Source of the DNA: Dipetalonema caudispina | Taxonomy: Eukaryota > Nematoda > Chromadorea > Rhabditida > Onchocercidae | DNA length: 64,000 nt | Assembly: GCA_013365325.1 (NCBI GenBank) | Contig: JABVXV010000062.1 | Span: forward strand, 1 to 64,000 | Direction of reading: 5' to 3' | Shown here: positions 27,079-40,518 of the stretch, piece after piece | Layout of the letters: every line of letters starts with the position of its first letter | Numbering within the stretch: the first letter of the stretch is position 1 | Notes under the pieces: model-generated | What the model saw: the letters and a program-made list of their open reading frames with translations, nothing else | Told to the model about the DNA's origin: nothing | The model's database searches: none | Made by a program: the position numbers and the translations under genes

Positions 27079-28558
27079 GTCAATATTACGAATGGAATAC
27101 AGCATGTTCATGTATTGTGAGATATTGCAATTGATCCTTCCTTCCACTGCGTTGTTCTGCAAATGTTTCAATAGTTTTTTTTCTCTTTTTATTGCTGAAG
27201 ATACAGTGATATATCTACTTTTACGTTCACTGAAACAAATTATGTTTCACCTCTTTTAACATTGTTCACTGTTTAAACTGCTTAAAGTTGTTTTGTTGCT
27301 TTCAAATTAAAAATTTTTCTTGTTTCGTGACTACAAATATTATCCAGTTCAGTGTATTTTCAACATCACGGTAAATCTGGGAAAATCTTTAAGGTCCGGA
27401 AAGCTCACGGTTTTCAAAATTTTAATTATCGGAACAAATTATCGAATGTGATAATTTGTCATCCAAAAATTTTGGTTTATTGATTTCCAGAAAGAGATCA
27501 AATTAAAATTCATTTTTGTTCAAGCAATAACTGTGGGCGATTTGTATATTTCACCAGAGTGATCAGGAAAGATAAATATTCTTCCATTCTTTGATCGAAT
27601 TCCAAATTTGAAAACTTTTTGAATCATTTGTTTCACGTGAAGAAGTTCTTCATTACAATTGACCGTACAATGCTTTTCCTGTAATATGGGAACTATAATG
27701 ATCTCCGATACGATATTCAATCATTACTTTCTTTTGTTAAAATGCTTTAATTTTCTCAGAATTTGAAAAAAAAAAGATAGAACACGTAGATTTTCCACCA
27801 CGAATAGTAATGAGATTTTTTTTTTTAATTTCAGAAATTCCGAAAAAATTTTTGTTGTTTCACTCTCTCTTCCAAAGCATTTGAATAGCAAAGATCAGTC
27901 TAAATAGAACTATGTTTTGCTATTAAATTTATCTTATTTATTTCAAATATTTGAATGCCCACCTCCTGCAAGTAATATCAATGAGATACCGTTTGAAACT
28001 CATATCCTGTTGCTAAGCAACTGATTTAACATCAATGTTATACCACACTCTACAATTATATCTTCCATTAGTCATAATTAAATTTACGAAAAAAAAATTG
28101 ATCCCATGCTATTTCTAATTTCGTTCTAAAATTTTCAACATAAAAGATCTAATTGGATATCAAATTTGATCCCTTTTAAATTTATCCTACATAGCTTCCT
28201 CATACACTATTGATGTATCCATAAAATTTCTACTTTTTATATCGAATTATTTAATAATTCCATTAAGGTATTTCTCCTCTTATTTATGGAATTCATAATT
28301 TTTTTTTTTCCTCTACTAATTAAACATTATATTTGTTGCATATACAATCTCTCTATCTCTCCTAGAAAATTTTTCTTTTAATTCTTATATTATCAAACCT
28401 AATCAAATGCGATCATCTCTCTCCATTCTCTAAATTTCACACTTATCAAATAACATTCCTATTTTCTTCCTGTTTCCAATTTTTCGTTGAATGCCAATAC
28501 CAATCTATAGCTAATGAAAATGCCCAAACAAAACTTAAGGATATAATTAGAATTTTTC
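27079..28558. other. Intergenic region between the EVH1 and IFT139 genes
   Basis: This 1.5 kb holds the 3' end of the EVH1 gene and the upstream region of IFT139, both on the plus strand. It is AT-rich with pyrimidine-rich patches (28320-28480). No exon, RNA gene or repeat was recognised. A minus-strand open frame at 27520-27720 has no splice or family support. Confidence 0.6.
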
Positions 28559-28560
28559 AG
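28551..28560 (+). promoter_or_regulatory. Candidate SL acceptor upstream of IFT139
   Basis: AATTTTTCAG is a near-ideal nematode 3' splice site, 62 bases before the ATG at 28623, with no donor or exon recognised upstream. It could be the trans-splice site or the end of a 5'UTR intron. Confidence 0.4.
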
Positions 28561-28622
28561 TACTTATTTTATCCGGAAATAAATCAGCGTGAAATACATA
28601 ATCAGCATAGATTGAGATTGGA

Positions 28623-31600
28623 ATGGCAACACTTAACAAAGAGATAACAGAGCTTGATTGGTCACTCTATTGCAATATATTTTATCATCTTCAAGAAGGA
28701 TATTATGGAACAGCTTTGACAATCTGTGATGAGGAACTCTGTAAAGCAAATGATTCTCGACGACTTGTACTATTTCGATCTATTGCTTTGATTAAACTCG
28801 GTAACAGTTTCATTTTTATTTCTCTCTTTCGATTATTTTACAAAAAGGCGATAGTTTGCTATTTTCAACAGTACTTAATTTTGAGACAACAATGAAATAA
28901 CAGTTTTCTCTGAGAAATTTTAACTCTCAATAATTATCATTCTTCCTTTCTATTCCTCTGCTAAATCATTCGTTGAATTCATTAGTTTAAGGTCAATATG
29001 TGGAAGTAGTACGCTTGCTTCATTTACTTCGTCAAGATACAGTTGTTGGCTTTGGAGCATCGGTGATTCTTCGAACAGCACACGCTTTGCTGAAGAATCC
29101 AGGTTTTTATGATATGTATTAAATTCTTATGATTTGAGCAAAATTTTATTATCCTGAAATTAGATGTATCAGAAAAGTTTCCGAAAAAGTACAAAAAAAT
29201 TTATTTTCCGAATAATGTCTCAAATCACTGTTATTATAGATCGAGAGGAAATATCGGAATTGAATCGAACTATCAATGAGGCATGCATTAATGCAGATAT
29301 CGAAGCTAGATATAATGCAGCAATAGCTTATATGTTGCTTGATAACAATGACAAAGCTCATTCTTTAACCGAGAAATCAACCAATTCCAATGATATTCAA
29401 GTATTTTTTCCTTACTTTTCCGTCGCTTTGTTAAAGTTCTTCGACGTATTTACAAGCATAATTCAAGCTGAAATTGCAGTGATAATATGTTTCAGTTTAT
29501 CGTTCTTCAAGCTTGGGTTGAACTTTGCCTTGGCAAAGATATGAACACCGCGCAAAAACTGTTTAAAAAAGGCATTGCAGCAGGTTTGTTTACTTCTGTG
29601 ATATTTGCGCTATATGAAAGATATCATAAACTTCCCTCATGGTTTGTGTTTGAACGATGCAGGAAAAAATCCTTGAATGGAAAATAATAGCTTTATTTTA
29701 AGGAGTTACACAATTAATAACAAAATTAACCATCAGTTATTAAAGATTTTAATGTCTTCTATTTATTCTACTAAAAAAGAGATTGATACATTTTTCCTGA
29801 AGAAGTCTTAGCTTTGTGTAGAACTGATCACTTCAGATTTTAAAAACAGTGATCTGAACTTTTAGAATATCCGAGCGCATATATCGGAATGGCACGTTTG
29901 TTGGAAAGAAGACGAAACTTGGCAGAGTTACGTCAAGTTCTTTACACTTTGATGAAGAAACTTCCAACTTTTCTTCCTGGGCATATTGAATATTGTAAAG
30001 CATATCTGATGAGTCATGACTGGGAACATTGCATGGAACAGATACAACGGACGCTGCTTCTGCAGGTAACTCTGGATATGCGAATGCTAGCATCATTTGG
30101 CTGGCTTAAATTTCTAATTTTACTATTTTTGATAAGAACTATATATGGCTTTTCAACAGTTTCTACTACATCCCCAAATTTCAATTGTTTTAAAAATAAC
30201 TTTGCACTTTAATAAATTTTAGGCAAAAAGGAAAAATATTATCAATGCTCAGAGATGTAACAAAAATTGGAAGCAGTAAATTTATTATTGAAGTTTTAGA
30301 ATGACTGTTTGCAAATTCGTTGGTTAGAAGTGATTCACGAATTGGTCATAAAAGGTCGTGTAAAAGAGACTGAAAATGTCTTGCAAAATCTTGCTGAAGC
30401 AATCGAGAGAAACGAGTCAAAAAATCACCAGTTGCATTGTAAAATTGCCCAACTTATCATTCGAATCACTACATTTGATCATCCAGCGGCTAAATTTGCT
30501 AGGTTCCTTATTTTTCATTGATATTTCTCACTGATTTCTTCACGACGAAGAAATGTAAGTTGCAGTACTAGAAATATGCATTAGAAAGATTTAATTAATC
30601 AAAGGTCAGTTCGATTACTTAATTTCACTTATTTCTTTCATCTTTTTATCTGTATAATTCAACATTTTCACTTTCAATTTTCTTTTTTTTTAAAATGGTT
30701 TAGATTGAATTCCTTAAATATTGTTAATTTATGAAAATTTTTTTAGATAGTAACCTTCATTTCAATTCAATATATTCTGTTATATCTTTAAAATCCCTCA
30801 GCAACAAAACATCACTTTTCGTGAGACTTATAAAAATTTACCAATCAAATCATTTAGATTTTTAATTTTGGAAAGTTGCTTTATTTCTCTAACAATCTCT
30901 GGGTAATCTTTCGTATTTATGCCGTCTGTTTATTTTATTTCGGCACTGGTTCTGGAAAAACTATGTTTAATTATCAAAAATTACTTCTAGGAAGCTAATT
31001 GATAGAGCAGTTTCGATGACAAAGAACCAAGATTATTTGTATGAACAGGTGAGATTATTGCTACAAAGTGGAGATTTGAAGGCAGCTGAAGCAGTTACGT
31101 TCGAAGCATTAAAGGATAATGTTGCTCCTAATGAACGAGTATTAATTGGTAACAGATAATATTTTTCCTGACTTTTTTATAATAATTTTCTTTATTAGTT
31201 TTAAACTTTCTTGGATTTTTCCGGAACCATTTATTATTTAATAGATATTTGTGGGTCGGAATAAGATTTCTTATAGGTATAGCACAATGTTTCATTGCAA
31301 AAGGTCAAATAGATGATGCAGTTGCTCAAATGGAATTCGTAAAAGCAACACATCCGAGTATCTGTCAAACTAGTGTAAGCTTGATTCGTATTTATTCAAA
31401 TATTTGGCAAATTGTTAATTGTCGAGAATTATGGTTATTTTTTGAATTTTAGGTTTTCAAAAATTTCAGCTATATATTTATCTGATGGCACTATTGGATA
31501 AAGAGCAGCATAAACCCTTTGAACAAATCCTCCAAAAAATAAAAAATGCAGTGGATGTACATCTATCAGTGTTGCAGGTTAAATTTTGGTAATCAGTTTC

Positions 31601-34600
31601 AATAACTGGAAAGCTTTTAGCTTTATCTGGAGTGCTTTCATATCAATAGTAATCAAAGTTAATTTAATTCTAGCTTGCTTCATATTGCACTTTTCAAATG
31701 CATAAAAAGCTGCCTGCAAAAACAACCGAATTGGAGAGTTTTGGGAATTTTTCAGAGCGTTGTTTTTGGTGCGGAATATTTGACATTACTGGATCCAAAC
31801 TTACTGATTGATATGGCGTTGCAACTTTACGAATTTGCACCACTTACGGTAAAATTTTTGCAGTCTAACGTGCTAGAAAAGAATTTAAAGTTGAATGAGC
31901 GATCAAGTTATATTAGAATAAAAACAATGATGTCAAGTCAATCATTCATAAATATGATATTAAAGCATTCATCGATAACATAAATTTTTAGCCGGTGAAT
32001 TCCACTAATGTTGTACTGAAAGAAATTGATAGAGTCCTAACATTAGTTAGGGATTATTGTCCAGGTATGTCATTTAATTTTGTCTATTACATAAAATGCA
32101 AGGTTTAGTCTCATATAGATATTTCGAGCTTTAGTAGACATCGGAGTCTCTTGCACAATAAAGAAGAATAACTCTAATGCTTAACAAATAAGAAGTTGTA
32201 GATCGTTTGCTTTGACCATTCAGTCTAGGAAGTTTATTGCTGAAATTTAAAACTATTATAGTATTACTTACGTTACTTCCGTATATTTCAGCATTGTTGA
32301 CCGCTATATATCTCTTAGCCAAAGCAAAATATCTTTCAATGGATTTTACCGAAGCAGAACAATTATTAGAAAGTTGTATTGATAAAAGTGATGCTCCTCC
32401 GGAAGCCCACTTACTTATGGCACAGGTAGAGTAATATTCAGGAATTCGGTCATGATAGCCTTTTTTTGTAGAATTTTTGGACTTTTTTTAACACTTCAGA
32501 TTCATCTCCACAAAAATCATTATGAAGAGACTGGTAGATGTTTGGATATTGGCCTAAGTAATAATTTCAAAGTTCGCGAACATCCTTTGTATCACCTTAT
32601 CAGGGCGAAATTACAAAAGAATTCGAAACAGATCGCTGCATCGATACAAACATTGCAGAAGGCAACCGAACTACCCTCGTTTAAAGCTAGTGCATTTTTA
32701 ATTCTTTTTTAACGCAAATTTATGCTATATTTTACTTAAACTTATGTCTCTCCTCGTCTTCCAAATTAGAAGGAGTTATGGTTATGTTCGAAAATAAGAT
32801 ATACCTTCTTTTTAGCTTCTTTATTAGACTAATTTAAGGGCCTTTTTTTATTTTAAGAATGATATGAACGAAGATCTAATTCTTAATTCTTTACTTGTTA
32901 TCTTATTATAATCAAAATTATTTTACCAAATTTCTACCGAAGCAAATCTCACTCGAACTTTCCTCTTCTTTTTTCTGATTTAATTTTAAAAAGAAAACAA
33001 TTGCTCAGATTTGTTAGAAATGGAATTATTCAATGCTTTAAAAGATTTACATTTTGAAGGTCAATCGAAAAAACGAGAGAATTTGGAAGTTGTTGATGCG
33101 GATCGTATTGCCATCTACTTGGAATTGATGGATTCCTATCAGCAACTTGGACGACTTGTATGTTTCTTGACTGAATATGTCCTTTTTAAAATTCAAAAGA
33201 TTTACTTTACCTATGTTTAAAGGCAGAAGTTGATGCGGTAATGAAAGAAGTGCACGAGCGCTGGGCTGGTAGAACGGAAGAGCAACAATTCGTCCTGATG
33301 GAGGCAAATTTGAAATTACAACGCAAAGATATTAATGGTGCATTAGAGGTGCTTGCATCTGTACTGCCTACAGAGGCTACTTATCAAGCAGCTCGCATTA
33401 AAATGGCTGAAATTTATTTAAACGAGAAAAAAGATAAACGAAAATTCGCTGTTTGCTTCAAGTATGTGCTACTTCTGCTTTTTCAATTCGATAAAAATAT
33501 TAAAAACTATCCTTCAATTACTTCTCTTTCAGTAAATTTTTAAGAGATTGTTTTGAAATGGAGAGAAAATCTTTAAGATTGACATTGTCCTGTCACTTGA
33601 CATTCTACAGCATCAATTAAAGATTAGCTTTAGTTTCAAAAAAGCACTGCAGTTCTTAACCAAGTAAGATATAGAAATTTTTACTAACTCAGCTTCCGAT
33701 TGATGTTGACATCAAACATTGGAATGTCTTACATACAGAATTAATTATGTAATAAAGCAAAAATTATTCTCTGCCATATTGCATTTGTTATGGCTTATAG
33801 GGTAGTCATTACTTATCTATTGCTTAGACAGAACGTGTCTCAACAGCATTGTTTTAAATTAATCATGTAAATGTAATGCGAATATCTTTAATTAACTTAT
33901 TAATAAGGGAGCATGTCAAGCCCGAAACATTGGCTTAAAAATTTTGGAATCCGGTCCCTCCAACTAGTACATTTTGCCTGGTGTGATTCATACTTTACCA
34001 AGTATATCTATGAGAAATAATCGTCGACGAAATCTCATCCTCAAGTGAAACGAATTTCACATTCATTTTCAGCTTCATTTCTTATCACTTAACTATCTTC
34101 CTATTTAGGGTTGCATTTTCAGACAGCTTGCGCAAAACAATCCGTCACCAATGGCGTACATATTGCTTGGTGATGCTTACATGAGCATACAGGAGGTTTA
34201 CTAATTTTCTAATTTCATTTCTCTCGACTTCTCATTCATTTGAAAGACACTAAGGGGTTTAAATTTCAAGGAATTTATTTTAGCCTGCACGAGCAATTGA
34301 AGTATATGAAACGGCGTTGAAAAGTAATCCAAAGGATGATGCCTTAGCTGAAAAAATAGGCCAGGCATATGTGCAATGTCATTTTTATGCGAAGGTATCT
34401 TCATGTTATTTTATAAAGATGTATCAGAAGTAAAATGGATTTTTGAAATTTGAAGGTGTCCTAAGGATAGTCAGAAGAAGCTAAAACTATTGCGTCAGTC
34501 GCTATATTCTGATGACATTCATGTTGATATTTAATGAAATATTGAATTTAAAGGCTGAAGAAAAATAAACAACTGGTGAAAAGCAGCCCAACAAAAGACT

Positions 34601-37600
34601 ATTTGCCATTTAATGAATTATGTACATTAACTGAAGAAATTTCGATCTCAAAAAAAGTGTTTGAATTCTCAGGCAATCAGTTACTATGAAGCGGCATTGA
34701 AAAGTGGACGTAAACCAGTGATGAGAATGCGCCTGGCGGAATTGTTGTTTCAGCTCGAATATTATGAGAAATGCGAAAAAGTGTTGCGTCAGGCACTTGA
34801 TGCAGACCAAAATCCTGCTGGTAAATATATTTTGCAGCAACTCGAAATTTAGAGCTGAAAAGGGGATTTTATTAAATGTATATTCAAATTTGTATATATA
34901 ATTAACGATGGCTAAATTTGGTCAAACTTGAAATGAGAAATTTTAATTTGTTAGAAATAATTTTTGGAATCGAAAGCTTTGACAATATATAAAATTGAGG
35001 AATCATTTAATGAACTAATCGTTGGTGAACTATGGTAGTGATGATTAAAAAATATTAGTTCCATTTTATTTTCCACTTTCGAATAAGTAAATTCTTCAAT
35101 CGTTTTTCAGACATAGCCCGAATGAGTGACCATGTATCCTATTGGTCCTTATTATCGAAAGTGCATTTCGAAAATGGTAACTGGAAAGAAGCATCCACAG
35201 CTCTGGAACGTGCACGTGAAATTCAACTATCCATAATTGAAAAACCACCAGGCGAAGTTGCAAATCTTGTTGATGAGAAGAAACTTGCTGCGAAGTATGT
35301 CTACTAGTTGATCTTCAATTTTTGCGTCTTTCAGTTTTTAGATATTTCTGATATTCAACTGTTATGTCGGTAAAGAAATGGACATTTTTAAATGTTAATT
35401 TGTAGACAGTGGAAACTGTTACTGAGCAGGGCTTGGTTTTAAGAGACATCTACTTTGCAGCAAGTTTCTTCTAATTAACACTTTTACTTCAAGAAACGCA
35501 TTCTACCAAAAGTTTAATGTAATATTTTCAGGCTAAATTGTCAGCTGGCAGAGTTACATTGGAACCGAAGGGACGTTAATAAAGCGATTGATCTTTACCA
35601 GGAAGCTATCTTTTTGAATAACACAGATATTAAGGCAAGAATTTCAAACGAAAAATAGTAACAATTAAATTGAATGCAATGAAAATAAAAAAAATGAAAA
35701 TACAAGTTTATAGAAATAAAAGATTTTAAAAACTATTATTTTGGAGTGTTCAATCACAATAAGCTGATATGTTAGATTTCGTAAAGCGGAAAAAATAGAA
35801 GTGTGAAGGGAATAACATTCCTGAAATTAGTAATATCGCATTGAATTTTTTTCATCATTACTCGAAGTCATTACTTCTTCATTAATCGAGTTTAAAGAAT
35901 ATGTTTATTTTAAATTCTAATTACGATTTCATTCCTTACCCATTTTTTCGTTCATCAAGTTTAAGACATACGTCTGTTTTGAATTCAAAATACAATCAAC
36001 ATTTAAAATCTGAAATTTAGATAATGATAGCACTTGCAAATTTATATCTTTCGCTTGGCAAGCTGGATGCTTGCAATACACAATGCCAATTGATCCTGAA
36101 TATTGACCGGGATAACGATGATGCTACATTGGTACGTTAGATTCTGCCTCACTCTATATATATTTTTGTGCATCATTCAAAAAATTGCAGAATTTTGGGA
36201 ATTTTTTTGCTATAGATGATGGCTGATTTGTTGTACCAATCTAATGAAACCGTTAAAGCAACTGTTCATTTTACACAACTGCTCAACAGGAATCCAAGTA
36301 AGCAGAGTCTGATAATTTGGAAATTTGTGTTTTTATGCTACTTTGCTCAGCTAGTTGCATATTATAATGAGTATTAAAAGATCACCGATTCAATGCCTTT
36401 TCTAAAAAATAGGGTAAGAACTTTCTTACAGCTAAGTTGTATTTAAATCTTATAATTAACTAAACTAAAATAACTTTCAAGCAATTCAAATATAAAAAAG
36501 CATTGAAAAAGACTTGAATAAAACTCGAAGCAGAAGATAAAATGCGTTTTTTTTTTTCCTTTTTAATATAGAAAAATTTAATTATATAGATCAGTATCAT
36601 GCGTTAGCAAGATGTATTGAGTTGAGTTGGCGGAGAGGTAATGTGGAACAAGCGGAAAAATATCTCAGAAATGCTCTCAACATGAATCCTCGTGCTACAC
36701 TTGATGCTGGATTCAATTACTGTAAAGGACTCCATGAATGGTAACGAGACTGTAGTTTTTTTCTGATCTCTTATTAAAAACTAAATTATGTAGACCAAAA
36801 CTCAATTCTAAATATTTAAGAATGTTAATTGTATATTTCCTTCTTTGGTGGATTTTTCCAAACAGATCATTCAGAGAAGAACCTACTTTCTTAATGATGG
36901 ATCTAAAATTCCTAGGTATACTGGAGACCCAAATGCAGCACTGCAAGCGTTCAATCGTGCACGACGTGATCTGGAATGGGGCGAACGAGCCACTTACAAT
37001 ATGATTGAAATCTGCTTAAATCCGGATAACGAAATAATTGGAGGAGGAGCGCTCGATTATAATCAGGACTGCAATACGTTCGCTTTCGGAAGTTCTTTTA
37101 GATTTCTAATGAAATTCTTTTGGTACACATAGAGTTAAACTTGGGTCTAACTTTTAAAACGTTACCAGAAAAATTATGCTCAATGAGATAGCGCAAAATA
37201 AGTCATATAAATTTTTCCATTCTTGCCAGAATAATACTTATTCTAGAAACAATGAAAATGATAGAGAAGTGGGCACGAAGACAGCAGAAGGATTTTTGAA
37301 GGTATGATTAATTAATTTTATACAAATCCTTTTTCGAAGTTAAGAATATTCAGTAATATTTATATAACAAGTATCAGTTTACATCATAAGTTTGTGTAAA
37401 ACGATATAAAAAGGGAAAAAGCTAATTGCTCCGTAGTTAGTATTGCTGGGAAGGAAGATAAATTTCATTCAAAAAAAATGAAAAATTTGTATTAGGTCGT
37501 AAATATAATTGTTTGATCTCAATGCAGTGGAAGGGACTGTGTTGTTGGCAATGTTAAAAATGCGGTGAGATTAACAGCGATATTAACTCCTACCACAAGT

Positions 37601-39497
37601 AGCTAGCCAATATGTGGATTAAGAAGTACAACTTCCTAGCTTACATATCTTTAATCTTTTTGAAGAGGCTGATTTTATCCATTAATTGCTTTGAAACTGA
37701 ATGGTCAAAGAACCCTAACACTTCCTTTTGCTAGCACAGCAACTTATAAAAAAGTTCTAAAAGGTTTCCACTGTAAAAACTCTATGGTGTTATACTTTCA
37801 CTACATTCCTGTTATTTCACTAAAGTTGTGGGTCGAATAGAAACTTGTCCGTAGTACCAACCTTCCGCCAATAATTTACATTTACACGCTTACTAAGCTC
37901 TTAGTATAAGCTTCAATAAACAGTTGAAAGCGATGCTTAAAGAGAAAAAGTTTGGGGGAAAAAAAACAATATTGCATAAAACGATCCATAGGAAACTTCT
38001 TTAAGAAAATTTTCCTCCACAATTAAATGTAAAAGCTTGGATAAAACTGCTCCCAAGATTTTACAGGAATTACAGTACAAGCCTGGATTAGACTATAAGT
38101 ATCGGCTAATGGAAAATTTCATCATGTTAATGAGCAGCAATCGCGGAAATGTGCAGCAGGCATTGACAAATTTCCTTAGCATGGTCGAAACTGAAGATCC
38201 AGTTCGTTTTTCACTACCATATCAAAATGAACGAGTACTAATTAACCCGATTTCATACTAATTAAAAAAAAAGGCTAACTCGACAGTTTTTTTAGGGAGT
38301 AGTAAGCGTCGGCGCACTCCTCGGTTCAGCTCGAGCTTATTTAATTTTAAAACAAGTACCGAAAGCGAAAGCTCAACTAAAACGTGTACTTGGCTACACA
38401 TGGACATTGGAAGATGCTGATTACTTGGAGAAATGTATCTTCTTTCTATAGTTTGATTGGTTTTTCTCCAAAATGACGTTCGGAATCAAACCCTGATTAG
38501 ACAGCAGTGTTATCGTTTAACGAAAAGTGCCAAGCTAATTTGCTTTTTTTTTAAATTCTAATATGTTGTAGAATATGACATCGAGTTATATGATACTGGG
38601 AAGCTTTTTGTATATGCAACCGGAAATTAGCGAATTACTAATTCTAGAGAATTCGATATTTAACTAGCAAAATTAAAAGACCAAGTCATCCAACAGTCTA
38701 ATCTCTTCTTTCCTATCCAATCACCACATTACTCATTTTTCATTTTGAAATCTGAATGATTTACAATAATTATCAACAGGTTGGTTGTTGTTAGTCGATA
38801 TCTATATCAATCAAAGCAAAAATGATCAAGCTTCCGATATATTGCGAACTGTTTTACAGCATAATGCGGTGAGCACTTCCAAAAATTTAATGCGGGAATT
38901 GATCCATAAAACTCAAACAAATGATATACAAATAGCCACCGTTAATCACCGCTACATGCAACTAACACTTGTTCAAGAAAATGTTCAACATTTGAAATGT
39001 TATTTGAGAAGGTCAAAGTTAAAATATGGGACTATAAACTTATAAGGCTTTCAGAGTTCAATGAAAGCGTTTGAATACAAGGGATATATATGTGAGAAAG
39101 AACAGAAATGGAATGAAGCAGCAGCAAATTACGAAGAAGCTTGGCGTTTAAGCAGATGCAGGAATCCAACCGTCGGTAAGATTTTTTGATGTATCATCCT
39201 ACTGGATTCACGGTGAAATGAGTAATGAATATTTTAAGGCGTGAGCAAAGCAATTGTGAAAGGCAAGTCGTACCATGTTGATAATTTACGTTCATTACTT
39301 ATCACTTGCTTAGTTAGATTGTGCTAAAAAAAATACAAAAAATAAATATAGGTTACAAACTTGCTTACAACTATTTGAAATGTCGAAAACCGTTCAACTG
39401 CATCGAAATATGTCATCGCGTGCTGGAACTTTATCCGAACTATCCGCGAATAAAACGTGAAATTATGGACAAAGCGAGATCAAGTATACGCACATGA
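28623..39497 (+). CDS. ift-139: IFT139 / TTC21B, intraflagellar transport TPR protein (30 exons)
   Basis: Subunit of the IFT-A complex that drives retrograde transport in cilia; in nematodes it should act in ciliated sensory neurons. Exons: 28623-28800, 28992-29102, 29240-29400, 29496-29583, 29866-30065, 30300-30502, 30991-31148, 31277-31374, 31470-31577, 31756-31848, 31992-32064, 32292-32425, 32500-32689, 33009-33157, 33223-33461, 34123-34195, 34284-34394, 34673-34820, 35111-35294, 35532-35634, 36021-36131, 36216-36297, 36590-36740, 36916-37077, 37247-37301, 38067-38201, 38296-38434, 38780-38868, 39055-39175, 39352-39497. Every junction is in phase, giving 1,330 residues (human TTC21B is about 1,316). 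TPR signatures run throughout. Blocks matching the family include [41 protein letters not shown] and the C-terminal [20 protein letters not shown]. Donors after exons 13, 24 and 26 are weak or ambiguous, so those boundaries may shift by a few codons. Confidence 0.93.
35635..36020 (+). other. GC-AG intron in IFT139
   Basis: The exon ends TATTAAG and the intron begins GCAAGAA instead of GT. The acceptor is AAATTTAG at 36020. The phase-0 join NNTDIK / [10 protein letters not shown] matches the family, so the non-GT donor is probably genuine. Confidence 0.75.
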
Positions 39498-40100
39498 TCA
39501 ATGCAACAAGCTTCGTGAATTGTTATGTAAAGCAATAAGTTATCTGTACAATGCCACTTTTTCCTTTGTTTCCTTACATAAAATAATGAAAGTAAACTGA
39601 TCTTGCACGAACTACAGAATTTAAAAATGAATTAAGTCGAATTACATTCATTAAACTTAACGACGAGTGATAATTTATTATAACAATGAGAGAAAAAGAC
39701 ATTAAAATATAGATACAACTTTCAAATCCATTTTGTTCACATGAATCGGCAGTGTACAGTTTCGTCTGTTATTGTCATTTTACTTTATCAGTGCTTGAAG
39801 GATGAAATCAGCAGAAGAAGGAGCTGAACAAAAGGTGGATCGATTCAGTATAAGGGTATTCTCAAACTCATCGTAGCGTTAATTTCCCCTAGAGGAAATA
39901 GTTATTTTTCACTCCGTCATTTGTTAAGAGACTTTCTGACACATAAAATTACTCGATCATATATCATAGATGATGTCATTTGAATGTAGAACAAATTAAA
40001 TCAAAAGCAGTAGAAATATAATTGGACCACTCATTCAACAGTGAAGGTTCTTCTGCGAGCATATCTAGAAAAATTAAAAGCATTAAAAGTCTTGTTACGA
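39498..40100. other. Convergent 3' region of IFT139 and the THADA locus
   Basis: This 600-base gap lies between the IFT139 stop (plus) and the stop of the small ORF downstream of THADA (minus). It should hold both 3'UTRs. A minus-strand AATAAA at 39674-39679 is the one clear poly(A) signal. No coding exon was seen. Confidence 0.6.
39674..39679 (-). terminator. Candidate poly(A) signal for the THADA locus
   Basis: Minus-strand AATAAA about 420 bases past the stop of the small downstream ORF and about 180 bases from the IFT139 stop, so the two transcripts probably overlap at their 3' ends. Confidence 0.4.
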
Positions 40101-40291
40101 TTAGCTCGAGCCTTCAAAAGCGATAAATCTTTCCAGTTCAGTGCCTTTCTGAAAAGCCGTGCGCCTCATTGTTTTGTCCTGAAAATATAAATTCATCGGC
40201 GGCTTCCTCCAAACATCATTCCAAAACTCACCTCAGTATCAAAATAAGCCTTAAAATATTGCCATAAACCTGAATTCCATTTCTCACTCAT
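40101..40291 (-). CDS. Small ORF downstream of THADA (2 exons, 45 aa)
   Basis: On the minus strand an ATG at 40291, directly preceded by an in-frame TAA, opens a frame reading MSEKWNSGLWQYFKAYFDTE. A GTGAGT donor at 40231 and a TTTTCAG acceptor at 40179 join it in phase to DKTMRRTAFQKGTELERF and a stop at 40101. The exons are 40232-40291 and 40101-40178. A T-rich acceptor (TTTTCTAG at 40320-40327) lies 29 bases before the ATG, about 200 bases past the THADA stop, a layout typical of a nematode operon. I do not recognise the protein; it is soluble, aromatic and charged with no signal peptide. Alternative: a TTTTAAG acceptor at 40250 would splice the THADA reading frame into AYFDTE, making this the THADA C-terminus. 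The sequence alone cannot decide. Confidence 0.5.
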
Positions 40292-40518
40292 TTAATATCA
40301 GTATACCCGAAATTTCTCACTAGAAAATGCAGCTGCCAATGATTTGAATCTAACTTGGGTGAATCCCTTAATTTGCATTCGTGATTCAATTCAAATGTCA
40401 AGGAAATCAATTGTGTAACTATGAACAGGCTATGAATAAATAAAGGCTTTCGTTTTTTGATGATTATGACATCACAAACAGTGATATATTTCCTGTGTGC
40501 TGTTCAAGAAAAATGATG

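Noticed and set aside
27520..27720. Minus-strand open frame between the EVH1 and IFT139 genes
   Set aside because: No conserved motif, no splice sites in phase and no neighbouring exons.
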